DNA from: an uncultured Clostridia bacterium
GTDB lineage: Bacteria > Bacillota > Clostridia > Oscillospirales > Acutalibacteraceae
Length of the DNA stretch: 64,000 nucleotides
Direction: 5' to 3'
Assembly: GCA_937876205.1 (NCBI GenBank)
Contig: CALEII010000032.1
Coordinates: 77,560 to 141,559 of the forward strand
Below the pieces are notes generated by a model. That model made no database searches. It was not told the origin of the DNA and saw only the letters and a program-made list of their open reading frames with translations. Below, piece after piece: positions 26,142 through 34,469 of this stretch. Numbering within the stretch: the first letter of the stretch is position 1; every line of letters starts with the position of its first letter. Both the position numbers and the translations under genes were made by a program.

Positions 26142-26237
26142 CACAGCGGCAGATTCACAGCGAAACTGCCGCTACGATTTAGTTTTTTAACTGGCAATCA
26201 AGGACTTATTCAGGAGAAGACACAGAACCGTCCCCTG
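26142..26237 (-). repeat. 95-bp junction repeat, copy B
   Basis: About 85-90 percent identical to 25279-25373 by eye, including CAATCAAGGACTTATTCAGG and AGACACAGAACCGTCCCCTG on the plus strand. It separates the stop of the double-CxxC gene from the RHS fragment. A third, shorter relative with only the GCGGCAGTTT/AAACTGCCGC hairpin and the GGTTCTGTGATTG piece lies at 27183-27262. Confidence 0.88.
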
Positions 26238-26242
26238 GTTGG

Positions 26243-27112
26243 TTATAGAGCAGTCCTCTGATTGGTTTCTGTTGGATTGTTCGCTTCTGCAATAGGTGAA
26301 AAAGTAACCCCACCAACGAGTTTGTGTTTTTTTAGTAGTTGATAGAAACGTTGAGAAATAATATACAGCGGATATGCAATACCTTCTCCAAAAATACGCT
26401 CTGTTACATATAAATCACTATGTGTTTGAATTTTATCAAAATCTAAATGCAACTGATATGCGTTGTCAATAAAATATTGTTTTTTACCGCAAATTTCGCA
26501 AACTTGTCGTTTTTCTCCATATCCGAAAACTATACATTGATTACTTAATTTGTTTTTTGATGACATCTGGTATATATGTTTACTAAAATCTCTATTTTTA
26601 AGAATAACATTTTTAAAATCAATTCCTGTAAGAGAATTAGAGTTTGCTAACTCACATACTCTATAATCCGTAAAGATTTCAGAGAATCCGGTAGATTCTG
26701 CCCAGAATGCTGTCTGAGAATTTGAAGATGGTTCTTTTTTAATAACAAACAATTCTTTCTGCTCTTCATGCTTACTTATAATTTCGCCTGATGAGTTTGT
26801 CCATTTGCATGTATACTCATAGGCATCATCATTCAATATGTCAATGCATTGTTTTTTAGGGGTCATTACTAATAGTTTTGCATTTGATAATTCGGATGCG
26901 GAAAACTCTGCAATCATTATTGGGCTGTTAACATTCATTTTTTGAAGCTCTTCAAAATAGTAATTTAAATTCTCTGTTGTACTCCAAAGATTAAAAATAA
27001 CTAAAGGTAAAAAAGAGTCTTCACCGCTAACTTTGTAAGAAACATTATTTTTATTTAAAAAATCAACTAATTCAGATTCACATTTATCACAGAAATAATA
27101 TCTATATCGCAT
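26243..27112 (-). CDS. Double-CxxC protein, possible orphan immunity protein
   Basis: 289 residues with two Cys pairs: CDKC near residue 8 and CEICGKK near residue 208, followed by HSDLYVTERIF and LVGGVTFSPI. This layout (metal-binding pairs, an SDLY piece, a G-x-TFSPI end) recalls the double-CXXCG family that contains SitI-type immunity proteins, but the match is by eye only. GAGGA precedes the ATG. Lying just upstream of an RHS fragment and junction repeat on the same strand, it fits an immunity gene left after loss of its toxin. Confidence 0.6.
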   Translation of the reverse strand: MRYRYYFCDKCESELVDFLNKNNVSYKVSGEDSFLPLVIFNLWSTTENLNYYFEELQKMNVNSPIMIAEFSASELSNAKLLVMTPKKQCIDILNDDAYEYTCKWTNSSGEIISKHEEQKELFVIKKEPSSNSQTAFWAESTGFSEIFTDYRVCELANSNSLTGIDFKNVILKNRDFSKHIYQMSSKNKLSNQCIVFGYGEKRQVCEICGKKQYFIDNAYQLHLDFDKIQTHSDLYVTERIFGEGIAYPLYIISQRFYQLLKKHKLVGGVTFSPIAEANNPTETNQRTAL

Positions 27113-27255
27113 TCAGAATTCCTCTATCTTTTTTTAATTGTATAAAGAGCTGAACCAAAAATTGCAGAGTAAATGACAATCAGCAGCCGGTTCTGTGATT
27201 GCTCCTGCAGAAAATCCACAGCGGCAGTTTACAACAAAACTGCCGCTGGATTTAA

Positions 27256-27789
27256 TTATTTTTTGCCGGGTGGGGGATTCTTTAATTGGCAAGCCATATT
27301 TTGAGGTAAAATTTCCATTAGTTTTTCACGGCGTTTTTTGCTGTATTCAATTTTTAATACATTGCTTGAAACAGGTATTTGGTTTATGTGTTCTAATTCA
27401 TATTTGCTTAGTTTTCTTTCTGAAATAACAATAAACCACTTGATTGAGCCAATGCCAATAGGTGTGCCGTGCCAATAAGAAGCATAAACAATATTCCGGT
27501 ATTGCTTATATTTTTTTACAATAGGTTTTTGTAAAGCTGTATGAAACTCAACACCGTTTTTTGTAAAATGAATCATTGCAAAATATTTTTTTGACTCAAA
27601 TATCCAACAAATTAACATTATAGTGCACACAATCATCCCCAGTATTCTTACTTGTATGCACTCTGTATTTGTTTGCATAACTGAGCCTGTCCACCAAAAA
27701 AACGCATATGCAACAAAAGTGATAAAAAACACAAAAATACCACCAAAAAAAAGAAAGGGTGATGCAATAATCTTGACTCGAGGATTCAT
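27256..27789 (-). CDS. Two-TM membrane protein, possible orphan immunity protein
   Basis: 177 residues. Two hydrophobic segments (about 7-32 and 42-65) are followed by a soluble C-terminal domain with a KYEL..INQIP piece, typical of DUF-type membrane immunity or toxin-neighbour proteins. GGGGGAAATAAAA supports the ATG at 27789 over the TTG at 27804. Not recognised at family level; the role is inferred only from position at the head of the RHS-remnant array. Confidence 0.55.
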   Translation of the reverse strand: MNPRVKIIASPFLFFGGIFVFFITFVAYAFFWWTGSVMQTNTECIQVRILGMIVCTIMLICWIFESKKYFAMIHFTKNGVEFHTALQKPIVKKYKQYRNIVYASYWHGTPIGIGSIKWFIVISERKLSKYELEHINQIPVSSNVLKIEYSKKRREKLMEILPQNMACQLKNPPPGKK

Positions 27790-27956
27790 TTTTATTTCCC
27801 CCAATATTTTGCATATAAGCTTGCTATTGAAGAACTACCTGATTGGTTGCTCTGATTGTTCAACTATTTTATTTTTAAAACGAGTTTTTGCAAACAATCA
27901 GGAGCCGGTTCTGTGATTGTCTATAATTGTATAAGCAGAATTTATCTTGTTGTTTC

Positions 27957-28031
27957 TGGCACCCCCTGCGAGAATCGAACTCACATCTAATCCTTAGGAG
28001 GGATTTATTCTATCCATTGAACTAAGGAGGC
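27957..28031 (-). tRNA. tRNA-Arg (anticodon CCT)
   Basis: A full cloverleaf on the minus strand with encoded CCA. The anticodon loop is CTCCTAA between AATCC and GGATT, giving CCT (AGG codon). The T-loop is GTTCGATTC. The first acceptor pair is a G-T wobble. Its own promoter lies 20 bases upstream. Confidence 0.95.
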
Positions 28032-28050
28032 GTATATTGTTTACTCCTGA

Positions 28051-28079
28051 ATTGTAACAGATTTGCGTTTGAGTGTCAA
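28051..28079 (-). promoter_or_regulatory. Promoter of tRNA-Arg
   Basis: Minus-strand TTGACA (complement 28074-28079), 17 bases, TACAAT (complement 28051-28056). Confidence 0.85.
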
Positions 28080-28166
28080 CATAAATTTAATGTAATTAGA
28101 CTCGTTTCAATTCTGATGATGTCAGAATCTGAGTTTGATTATATACCGTTGTTTTTTGCAATGGAT

Positions 28167-28199
28167 AAAAGACAGGCTTGCTTTTGTAAGTCTGTCTTT
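28167..28199 (-). terminator. Terminator after the TraX-like gene
   Basis: On the minus strand AAAGACAGACTT ... AAGCCTGTCTTTT, a hairpin with one mismatch and a short U tract, 20 bases after the traX-like stop. Confidence 0.7.
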
Positions 28200-28219
28200 G
28201 GTGGTTGCCAAATCGGATG

Positions 28220-28963
28220 TCAGCTAATGTACTGAATATAACCGATGATAAACAGATGTAAAGGGTAGTATATGTAAAAAAGCCATTTCATAATTCTGTT
28301 TGTTTTGGGACTGTGCCCCCTTTGTCCGTTATACATCATAATAACCGGTATTGAAAGTAAAACCCCCATTTGTATAATTCCGTACAGCTTATCAAGTGCA
28401 AAGAAATATACAACAGAATAAATGACTACATAAAACATCATCCATAACATCTGTTTTTTGAGATTTCCTCTGTTTGTACCGATAGCCATAATACAAAGGC
28501 TTGCGATACAGCTCCAGTCGCTCGGAAAAGTAATAACACAAATAAGTAATACAAGAATAACTTTTATGCTTGACTTTATTCTTTCACTGTTTACAACACG
28601 AAGCATTACCAAGCCCCACGCAAGAGGCCACATAACACTTGTCTGATTGAAAATATCTCCGTAGTAAAACGGGATAAAGGATTTCCAATCAATGAAACTT
28701 GAAGAAGCGAATATGTAAGCAAAATGCGATATGAATGCAAACGCAAACAACCGTAGAGTGTATTTGTTTATATTTTTCGTGTAGTGATAACCTTCCGCTA
28801 TGAAATAACACATAATCGGACAAGTAAGTCTGCCGATTATATGTAATACAACAGGGATAACCCCATCATCATATCCCGGAAAAACCAACCAAGCAATATG
28901 GTCAATGGTCATTGCCACTATCGCAATAAGTTTTATTGTATTTGAATTTAGTGTTTTTTTCAT
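28220..28963 (-). CDS. TraX family membrane protein
   Basis: 247 residues, about eight membrane helices. The N-terminus IKLIAIVAMTIDHIAWLVF and then GRLTCPIMCYFIAEGYHYT are characteristic of the TraX family, acetyltransferase-like membrane proteins named after the F-pilin acetylase but common in Firmicutes chromosomes. No conjugation genes are near, so F-pilin acetylation is not implied. The ribosome binding site is weak. It follows the CAT-like gene by 18 bases on the same strand. Confidence 0.88.
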   Translation of the reverse strand: MKKTLNSNTIKLIAIVAMTIDHIAWLVFPGYDDGVIPVVLHIIGRLTCPIMCYFIAEGYHYTKNINKYTLRLFAFAFISHFAYIFASSSFIDWKSFIPFYYGDIFNQTSVMWPLAWGLVMLRVVNSERIKSSIKVILVLLICVITFPSDWSCIASLCIMAIGTNRGNLKKQMLWMMFYVVIYSVVYFFALDKLYGIIQMGVLLSIPVIMMYNGQRGHSPKTNRIMKWLFYIYYPLHLFIIGYIQYIS

Positions 28964-28981
28964 AACCGGTTTCTTATGAGC

Positions 28982-29623
28982 TCATTTGAGCCCTGCAATT
29001 TTTTCTTCAAGCTTCTGAACAAACTGACCGACAAAATAACCGTCAATGAATCGGTGGTTAACGTCAAGAGTCATATTGATAATATACTTGCCGTTTTGTT
29101 CTGTATATTTACCCCAAACAAGAATAGGTGCAGTGTCATCTTTGAGCTTCGGATCAGTGTAATCACGCTCGTTTGAACACATTGTAATATCCGCCCAGGG
29201 AATACATGAAAATACAATCTGCGATTCTCTGAGTCCCCCGAGAGAATATACCGATAACGGATTAATTTCACTTTCCGTGCGGGCATTTGTTGCAAATTCA
29301 ACGATATCTCCGTCACAAGGGAGCGACACCATATGAAAGCTTGTTGCGCCTTTTTTCAGATCGGTGAAGCAAGGTACTCTGCGGTCAATCTTATACACCT
29401 TATTGTCTTCGGTTTCAAGCAAAAACTCATCTATTTCATTTATTGACTGTGTGCAAAGATATATCAACGAATAATAGAACGAAATCTTATTCTTTCTTGT
29501 AAATGCAAGCAGATTTGTTACGTCAATATTAAAAGCTACGCAGTAATGCGGTGTTGCAATGTTTGAATAAAACTCAAAATGCTCTTTTCTTTCCCAAGTA
29601 TTTATATCAATTTCTTTTCGCAT
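28982..29623 (-). CDS. Chloramphenicol acetyltransferase-like protein (type A fold)
   Basis: 213 residues of the classical CAT family: start RKEIDINTWERKEHFEFY, a central SFHMVSLPCDGDIVEF, and the C-terminal NHRFIDGYFVGQF, where the HxxxDG motif holds the catalytic His. Classical CATs acetylate chloramphenicol, but many chromosomal relatives have other substrates, so resistance should not be assumed. GTGAGG supports the ATG at 29623. Confidence 0.88.
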   Translation of the reverse strand: MRKEIDINTWERKEHFEFYSNIATPHYCVAFNIDVTNLLAFTRKNKISFYYSLIYLCTQSINEIDEFLLETEDNKVYKIDRRVPCFTDLKKGATSFHMVSLPCDGDIVEFATNARTESEINPLSVYSLGGLRESQIVFSCIPWADITMCSNERDYTDPKLKDDTAPILVWGKYTEQNGKYIINMTLDVNHRFIDGYFVGQFVQKLEEKIAGLK

Positions 29624-29794
29624 AATGAACCTCACATAGTTTATTTATAAGTAATTATATCACACCCACAACCAACAAATCAACCTGAATACATATCCTC
29701 GTGTAAACACAAGGATTTTTTATCACAAAAATAAAAAAAGGAAGTGAAAAAATGCTTTATCAACCTTTAAAACTCAAAAAACAAAACAAAAAAA

Positions 29795-29814
29795 GAGCAG
29801 GCTAAAACCTGCTC
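29795..29814 (-). terminator. Minus-strand terminator, distal
   Basis: GAGCAGG / CCTGCTC stem with a 6-base loop, followed on the minus strand by seven T. Confidence 0.82.
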
Positions 29815-29854
29815 GATACATAAAATAAATACTATGAAGAAACGCAAAAAAAAT

Positions 29855-29888
29855 CGAGTGTTCACACGAAATCCGTAATGAACACTCG
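29855..29888 (-). terminator. Minus-strand terminator, proximal
   Basis: 10-bp stem CGAGTGTTCA / TGAACACTCG with a 14-base loop, followed on the minus strand by A and eight T. Downstream of the GNAT gene. Confidence 0.85.
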
Positions 29889-29993
29889 AAATGGAAAGGT
29901 AGCACAAATTAGAAGTTGTTCTAAATTTCGACCTATGTGTTTGAACCACTACATATTTTAATTTGACAAAATTGTGTTGAAATCTGTATGTAA

Positions 29994-30422
29994 TCATAAA
30001 ACATAACTTACAAAAGAACCTGCGATCTTATCATCGGGCATTTTTACAGGACTAATAGAAAATTTGTTTTTTTGCCATAGCTTATGTGACGGTATATTAC
30101 GAATATCACAATAAGCACGCACTTGATACACATTTTCATTTTTTGCAATTTTTATAATTTCTTTTAGCATCGCCGTAGCTATCCCTTTACACCGCAAATT
30201 TGAATGTGTAACTTCAATCATATTTATGAAGATTTCATTTTGTTCAATCGGTGCAGGTATATCTCTTTTAAACGCCCACAAACAACCAACAATGGTATCA
30301 TCATTTTTAGCAACAAGGAAATATCCGTCTTTACAAATTACGTCTCGCATATAAGGATAATCTTTTAACATTTGTTCTTTTTCAAGCTCAGTTCCAATTC
30401 TTATAATAAAATTTTCATCCAT
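29994..30422 (-). CDS. GNAT family N-acetyltransferase
   Basis: 142 residues. The acetyl-CoA loop is in EVTHSNLRCKGIATAMLKEI, with the C-terminal YCDIRNIPSHKLWQKNKF segment of the fold. Substrate unknown. Its start overlaps the end of the four-helix-bundle gene by 8 bases, so the two form a translationally coupled pair. Confidence 0.85.
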   Translation of the reverse strand: MDENFIIRIGTELEKEQMLKDYPYMRDVICKDGYFLVAKNDDTIVGCLWAFKRDIPAPIEQNEIFINMIEVTHSNLRCKGIATAMLKEIIKIAKNENVYQVRAYCDIRNIPSHKLWQKNKFSISPVKMPDDKIAGSFVSYVL

Positions 30423-30771
30423 TTGAGGTTTTATTCTCCTTTGCTGTGTTAATTGAAGCGATAAGGATCCGTTTTACCTCAACACATTTGTCAAGTAATT
30501 CTTTGTCATTATAATATCCACTTTCAATTAACAGTTCAATCCAATATTCACTTTCAGAACACTCTTTGAGTGCTATTTGTAGCTTTGCAACAAAATCAGC
30601 TTTTCCGTGTGCGTAAAATGCCTCTCGAATATTAGCACCAATACTTGTTCCTGAACGTAAAAACTGATTGATAAGAGCGCTTTCACATTTTACATTTCGT
30701 AATTCCTTACACACTTTTATTACATTAAGTGCAAATTCTTTTGATTTTATCATTAAAGGACTTTCGTTCAT
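30415..30771 (-). CDS. Four-helix-bundle protein (S23 / 23S rRNA intervening-sequence family)
   Basis: 118 residues. The signature FLRSGTSIGANIREAFYAHGKADFVAKLQIALKE marks the family (quoted as pieces: RSGTSIGANIREA and KLQIALKECSE). Such proteins are small pentameric helical bundles, sometimes encoded inside rRNA intervening sequences, often free-standing; function unknown. GAAAGGTG supports the ATG at 30771 rather than an upstream start. Confidence 0.87.
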   Translation of the reverse strand: MNESPLMIKSKEFALNVIKVCKELRNVKCESALINQFLRSGTSIGANIREAFYAHGKADFVAKLQIALKECSESEYWIELLIESGYYNDKELLDKCVEVKRILIASINTAKENKTSNG

Positions 30772-30933
30772 AAAAACACACCTTTCACTTTTATTATACT
30801 TTCTACAAATTAAAAAAGCAAGGCAAAGCCTTGCAAAATACTTCTTCACTATTCACTATTACTTATTACCTTCCAAAAATCCTCGTAGATAAGAGAAAAG
30901 TGAAGAGTGAAGAGGTAATAGTGAAAAAGTAAA

Positions 30934-30959
30934 AATCCCCGTTCTTACGAACGAGGATT
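30934..30959 (-). terminator. Terminator of the tRNA-Thr/tRNA-Tyr unit
   Basis: An 11-bp stem (AATCCCCGTTC with GAACGAGGATT) and a 4-base loop, followed on the minus strand by a T-run, directly after tRNA-Tyr. A related CCAAAAATCCTCG piece recurs inverted at 30873-30885. Confidence 0.85.
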
Positions 30960-30961
30960 TT

Positions 30962-31046
<85 letters not shown>

Positions 31047-31078
31047 GATTATTCTGTTTCGTTAAGAGAGCATAAAAA

Positions 31079-31154
31079 TGGAGCTGGTGGACGGACTCGA
31101 ACCCCCGACCTGCTGATTACAAATCAGCTGCTCTACCAACTGAGCTACACCAGC
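31079..31154 (-). tRNA. tRNA-Thr (anticodon TGT)
   Basis: 76 bases including CCA. The anticodon loop TTTGTAA lies between GCTGA and TCAGC; acceptor GCTGGTG pairs with CACCAGC. First gene of the tRNA pair. Confidence 0.96.
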
Positions 31155-31173
31155 AACTCTCAACGCGAGACAT

Positions 31174-31202
31174 AATATATCACATCAAAGCACAAATGTC
31201 AA
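31174..31202 (-). promoter_or_regulatory. Promoter of the tRNA-Thr/tRNA-Tyr unit
   Basis: Minus-strand TTGACA (complement 31197-31202), 17 bases, TATATT (complement 31174-31179), 20 bases before the tRNA. Confidence 0.88.
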
Positions 31203-31283
31203 TACTTTTTTTTGATTTTTTTAAAAAAAAATTGAAATTTGTTTTTTTTGGTCTTAAATAATTATATTAAAATAAAAAAAACA

Positions 31284-31313
31284 CTTGAGTATATTTTTTT
31301 GCTGTGTTATAAT
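31284..31313 (+). promoter_or_regulatory. Promoter of the sulfatase gene
   Basis: TTGAGT (31284-31289), 18 bases, TATAAT (31308-31313); AAAAGGGGTG lies before the ATG at 31353. Confidence 0.68.
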
Positions 31314-31352
31314 AAAGTGATTTAATATTACTACTGTAAAAAGGGGTGTTTT

Positions 31353-32657
31353 ATGGCTGATAATATTATATTTTATTTCTCAGACCAACAGCGTTGGGAT
31401 ACCTTCAATGAAACGCTTATGCCCAATCTTACAGAGCTTGCAGCTGACGGTGTGACATTTTCAGATGCTTATACCTGTCAGCCCGTGTGCGGTCCTGCGA
31501 GGGCTTGTCTTCAGACAGGGGAGTATGCAACAGGCTGCGGAGCTTATTGGAACGGAATTCCGCTTCCGGATGATATTAAATCTATTGCAGAGCATTTTAA
31601 TGATGCAGGTTATGATACGGCATACATCGGCAAATGGCATCTTGCCTCAGACCGTTATCCTGGTGTCGGTCTTCATTGCGAAAAAACTGCGGTGCCCGAA
31701 AAGAAGCGTGGAGGATATAAATACTGGCGTGCTGCAGATGTGCTTGAGTTTACGTCTCACGGCTATGACGGTTATGTTTTTGATGAGAATAATAAAAAAA
31801 TTGATTTTAAAGGTTACCGTGCAGATTGTATAAACGATTTTGCGATTGAGTATATTGAGCAGCATTCAGGTGAAAAACCGTTTTTTATGTTTGTGTCTCA
31901 GCTGGAGCCTCATCATCAGAATGACCGCAATTGTTTTGAAGGACCGAAAGAAACTGTGGAAAAATTCAGGGACTATCCGTTGCCCGATGACCTGACTTTT
32001 CTTGAGGGTGACTACAGAAAAGAATATCCCGATTATGTTGCTGCGATAAACAGACTTGACGATAATCTCGGCAGACTGATTGAGTGCCTGAAGAAAAAAG
32101 GGATTTTTCAAAATACCGTTATTGTTTACACAAGTGACCACGGCTGTCATTTCAAGACAAGGAATGCCGAGTATAAACGCTCCTGTCACGACAGTGCAAC
32201 GCATATACCGCTTGTTATATCGGGCGGCGCTTTCAGGGGCGGAAAATGTGACGAAAGGCTTGTTAGTCTTATAGACCTGCCGCCTACATTGCTTTCACTT
32301 GCGGGGATTGATATTCCCGAACATTATAAGGGGAATGATTTGTGTGCAGAAACCGAGCGTGACTGTGTATTTATGCAGATAAGCGAGTCTCAGGTGGGCA
32401 GAGCAATCCGCACAAAGGATTATAAATATTCTGTCAGGGCAATGAAGAGCGGTCAGATGTGTCACAGCGCAAAGGTTTATTTTGAAGATTATCTGTATGA
32501 CCTGAAGAATGACCCTTGTGAAAAGAGTAATCTTATCAGAGATAAAAAATACAAAGAAGTCAGAGAAAATCTGAAAAAGATGCTTGTTTGTGAAATGGAA
32601 AAGGCAGGGGAGAAAACACCCGTTATTCTGCCGGCAATAAAAGTCAGACGTGTCTGA
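31353..32657 (+). CDS. Sulfatase family hydrolase, Cys type
   Basis: 434 residues, cytoplasmic (no signal peptide). N-terminal metal-site piece FYFSDQQRWDT, then the sulfatase motif CGPARACLQTG with Cys46 to be converted to formylglycine, then GYDTAYIGKWHL and TSDHGCHF. The family hydrolyses sulfate esters, in gut bacteria often of host glycans; some relatives act on phosphonates or choline sulfate. An intracellular Cys-type sulfatase needs an anaerobic maturase (anSME), which is not in this window. Own promoter. Confidence 0.9.
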   Translation: MADNIIFYFSDQQRWDTFNETLMPNLTELAADGVTFSDAYTCQPVCGPARACLQTGEYATGCGAYWNGIPLPDDIKSIAEHFNDAGYDTAYIGKWHLASDRYPGVGLHCEKTAVPEKKRGGYKYWRAADVLEFTSHGYDGYVFDENNKKIDFKGYRADCINDFAIEYIEQHSGEKPFFMFVSQLEPHHQNDRNCFEGPKETVEKFRDYPLPDDLTFLEGDYRKEYPDYVAAINRLDDNLGRLIECLKKKGIFQNTVIVYTSDHGCHFKTRNAEYKRSCHDSATHIPLVISGGAFRGGKCDERLVSLIDLPPTLLSLAGIDIPEHYKGNDLCAETERDCVFMQISESQVGRAIRTKDYKYSVRAMKSGQMCHSAKVYFEDYLYDLKNDPCEKSNLIRDKKYKEVRENLKKMLVCEMEKAGEKTPVILPAIKVRRV

Positions 32658-32705
32658 ATTCAATTATTGTTCAAGTTTAAATTTATAATATAGGGAATGA
32701 TTAAG

Positions 32706-33977
32706 ATGAAAAATTTAAGTGCATTTACAAAAGACGAACTGAAGGTTTTTCTTGATGAAAACAAAAACCGTTACGAGGTAATAAAGGCAAGGGGCCTGTC
32801 AATAGATATGTCAAGAGGCAAGCCCTCACCCGTACAGCTTGATATGGCTTTTGAGGATTTCAGAAAGGCTTTTGAAATAACAGATTATCACAGCAAGACA
32901 GGCTTCGATTGCAGAAACTACGGTCAGCTTGACGGTATTGCAGAGGCAAAGGAGCTTTTTGCTGAGCTTCTGGGGGTTGAAACAAAGAATGTTATCATCG
33001 GCGGTAACGCAAGCCTTGAGCTGATGTTCAGCTTTATTTCTCAGTGCTGGAGCCACGGTATAGGCGGTTGCAAGCCCTGGAGTGAGCAGGGAGAAGTCAA
33101 ATTCATTGCTGTTGTTCCCGGTTATGACCGTCATTTCGGCATTGCTGAGTATTTTGGCATAAAGATGGTCAATGTACCCATCAGCAAGACGGGTCCTGAT
33201 ATGGATATGGTTGAAGAACTTGTGAAAGACCCTGCAGTAAAAGGTATGTTCTGTGTTCCCAAGTATTCAAATCCCGACGGCTACACATATTCTGAAGAAA
33301 CTGTTGAAAGACTTGCAAAGATGAAGCCTGCAGCACCCGATTTCAGAGTTATCTGGGACAATGCTTACATAATCCACGAGATTTATGAAGAGGGCGACGA
33401 GCTTGCAAACATCTTTGATTATGCAAAGAAATACGGTACAGAAGATAATTTTGTTGAGTTCTGCTCAACTTCAAAGATAACCTTCCCCGGTGCAGGTATA
33501 TCTGCTCTTGCCGCTTCAGATGCAAATATAAAAGAAATTCTCAAAAGACTTACAATTCAGATTATCAGCTATGACAAGATGAATCAGCTGCGTCACGCAA
33601 GAATGTACCCCACTGTTGATGATCTTAAGGCTGTTATGAAGAAGCACGCCGCAATTATGCGCCCCAAGTTTGACGCTGTTCTCGATGTGCTTGATAAGGA
33701 GCTCGGCGGTCTGGGCATTGCATCGTGGCACAAGCCCGGCGGCGGATATTTCATCTCTCTTAATGTTGACACAGGCAGTGCAAAATATGCAGGTCAGCTC
33801 TGTAAGGAAGCAGGACTCACTCTCACAGGTGTCGGCGCAACATTCCCCTATAAGAATGACCCCGATGACAGAAATATCAGAATTGCACCCTCATACCCCG
33901 GTGTTGAGGAGCTTGTTACAGCAGCAGAGCTTCTTTGCATTGCAGTCAGAATTGCAGCAGCAGAGGCACTGTTATGA
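32706..33977 (+). CDS. PLP-dependent aminotransferase, MocR-like aspartate aminotransferase subgroup
   Basis: 423 residues, fold type I. Landmarks: SIDMSRGKPSPVQLDMAF, NYGQLDGIAEAKELFAELL, FCVPKYSNPDGYTYS, and CSTSKITFPGAG with the PLP-binding Lys. The order and the SRGKPSP start fit the PF12897 type of aspartate aminotransferase. It transfers an amino group between aspartate and 2-oxoglutarate or similar. AGGGA touches the ATG at 32697, so the ATG at 32706 is the better start. It overlaps ispF by 4 bases. Confidence 0.88.
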   Translation: MKNLSAFTKDELKVFLDENKNRYEVIKARGLSIDMSRGKPSPVQLDMAFEDFRKAFEITDYHSKTGFDCRNYGQLDGIAEAKELFAELLGVETKNVIIGGNASLELMFSFISQCWSHGIGGCKPWSEQGEVKFIAVVPGYDRHFGIAEYFGIKMVNVPISKTGPDMDMVEELVKDPAVKGMFCVPKYSNPDGYTYSEETVERLAKMKPAAPDFRVIWDNAYIIHEIYEEGDELANIFDYAKKYGTEDNFVEFCSTSKITFPGAGISALAASDANIKEILKRLTIQIISYDKMNQLRHARMYPTVDDLKAVMKKHAAIMRPKFDAVLDVLDKELGGLGIASWHKPGGGYFISLNVDTGSAKYAGQLCKEAGLTLTGVGATFPYKNDPDDRNIRIAPSYPGVEELVTAAELLCIAVRIAAAEALL

Positions 33978-34450
33978 TAAGAGTCGGTCACGGTTACGAT
34001 GTGCATCGCTTTGCCGAGGATAGAGAGCTGTTTCTCGGCGGAGTGAAAATAGATTATGAAAAGGGGCTTCTGGGGCACTCAGATGCCGATGTGCTGCTTC
34101 ACGCAGTCAGCGATGCACTTTTAGGTGCAGCAGCTCTGGGTGATATCGGTCAGCATTTCCCCGACAGTGATGAAAGATATAAGGGTATTGACAGTATGAT
34201 TCTTCTCAGAAAAGTTGTCACCCTTCTCGGGGAAAAGGGCTACACCGTAGGCAATATTGATGCAACAGTTATAGCTCAGCAGCCGAAAATAGGCAGATAT
34301 ACCCGTCAGATGGCAGTAAATATTGCATCTGCCTGCGGTATTGAAGCTGACAGAGTAAATGTAAAGGCTACAACGGAGGAAAAGCTCGGTTTTACAGGTA
34401 GACTTGAGGGTATATCCTCTCACGCTGTCTGCCTTATTGAGAAAAATTGA
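33974..34450 (+). CDS. ispF: 2-C-methyl-D-erythritol 2,4-cyclodiphosphate synthase
   Basis: 158 residues; fifth step of the MEP isoprenoid pathway, releasing CMP to form the cyclic diphosphate. Zinc ligands Asp9, His11 and His43 are in RVGHGYDVHRF and GHSDADVLLHAV; the C-terminal TTEEKLGFTGR block is conserved. The start at 33974 overlaps the aminotransferase stop (ATGA). Confidence 0.96.
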   Translation: MIRVGHGYDVHRFAEDRELFLGGVKIDYEKGLLGHSDADVLLHAVSDALLGAAALGDIGQHFPDSDERYKGIDSMILLRKVVTLLGEKGYTVGNIDATVIAQQPKIGRYTRQMAVNIASACGIEADRVNVKATTEEKLGFTGRLEGISSHAVCLIEKN

Positions 34451-34469
34451 TGCTCAGGCGGTGATTTAA

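Larger units (their letters stand above)
29624..29993. other. Gap with two tandem minus-strand terminators and a tiny basic reading frame
   Basis: Holds the terminators at 29795 and 29855, which close the GNAT gene upstream on the minus strand. On the plus strand AAGGAAGTGAAAAA precedes an ATG at 29751 opening an 17-codon frame, MLYQPLKLKKQNKKRAG, probably chance. Nothing else is seen. Confidence 0.4.

Noticed and set aside
28220..28963. Conjugation locus, because of the TraX-like gene
   Set aside because: TraX-family proteins are common in chromosomes; no relaxase, type IV secretion or integrase gene is in the window.
28982..29623. Chloramphenicol resistance gene
   Set aside because: The fold and catalytic His are present, but chromosomal CAT-like proteins often have other substrates and there is no mobile element around it; called only CAT-like.
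29751..29804. 17-residue basic peptide gene with a plausible ribosome binding site
   Set aside because: Very short, composed of A-rich codons in an A-rich tract over a minus-strand terminator; chance is likely.
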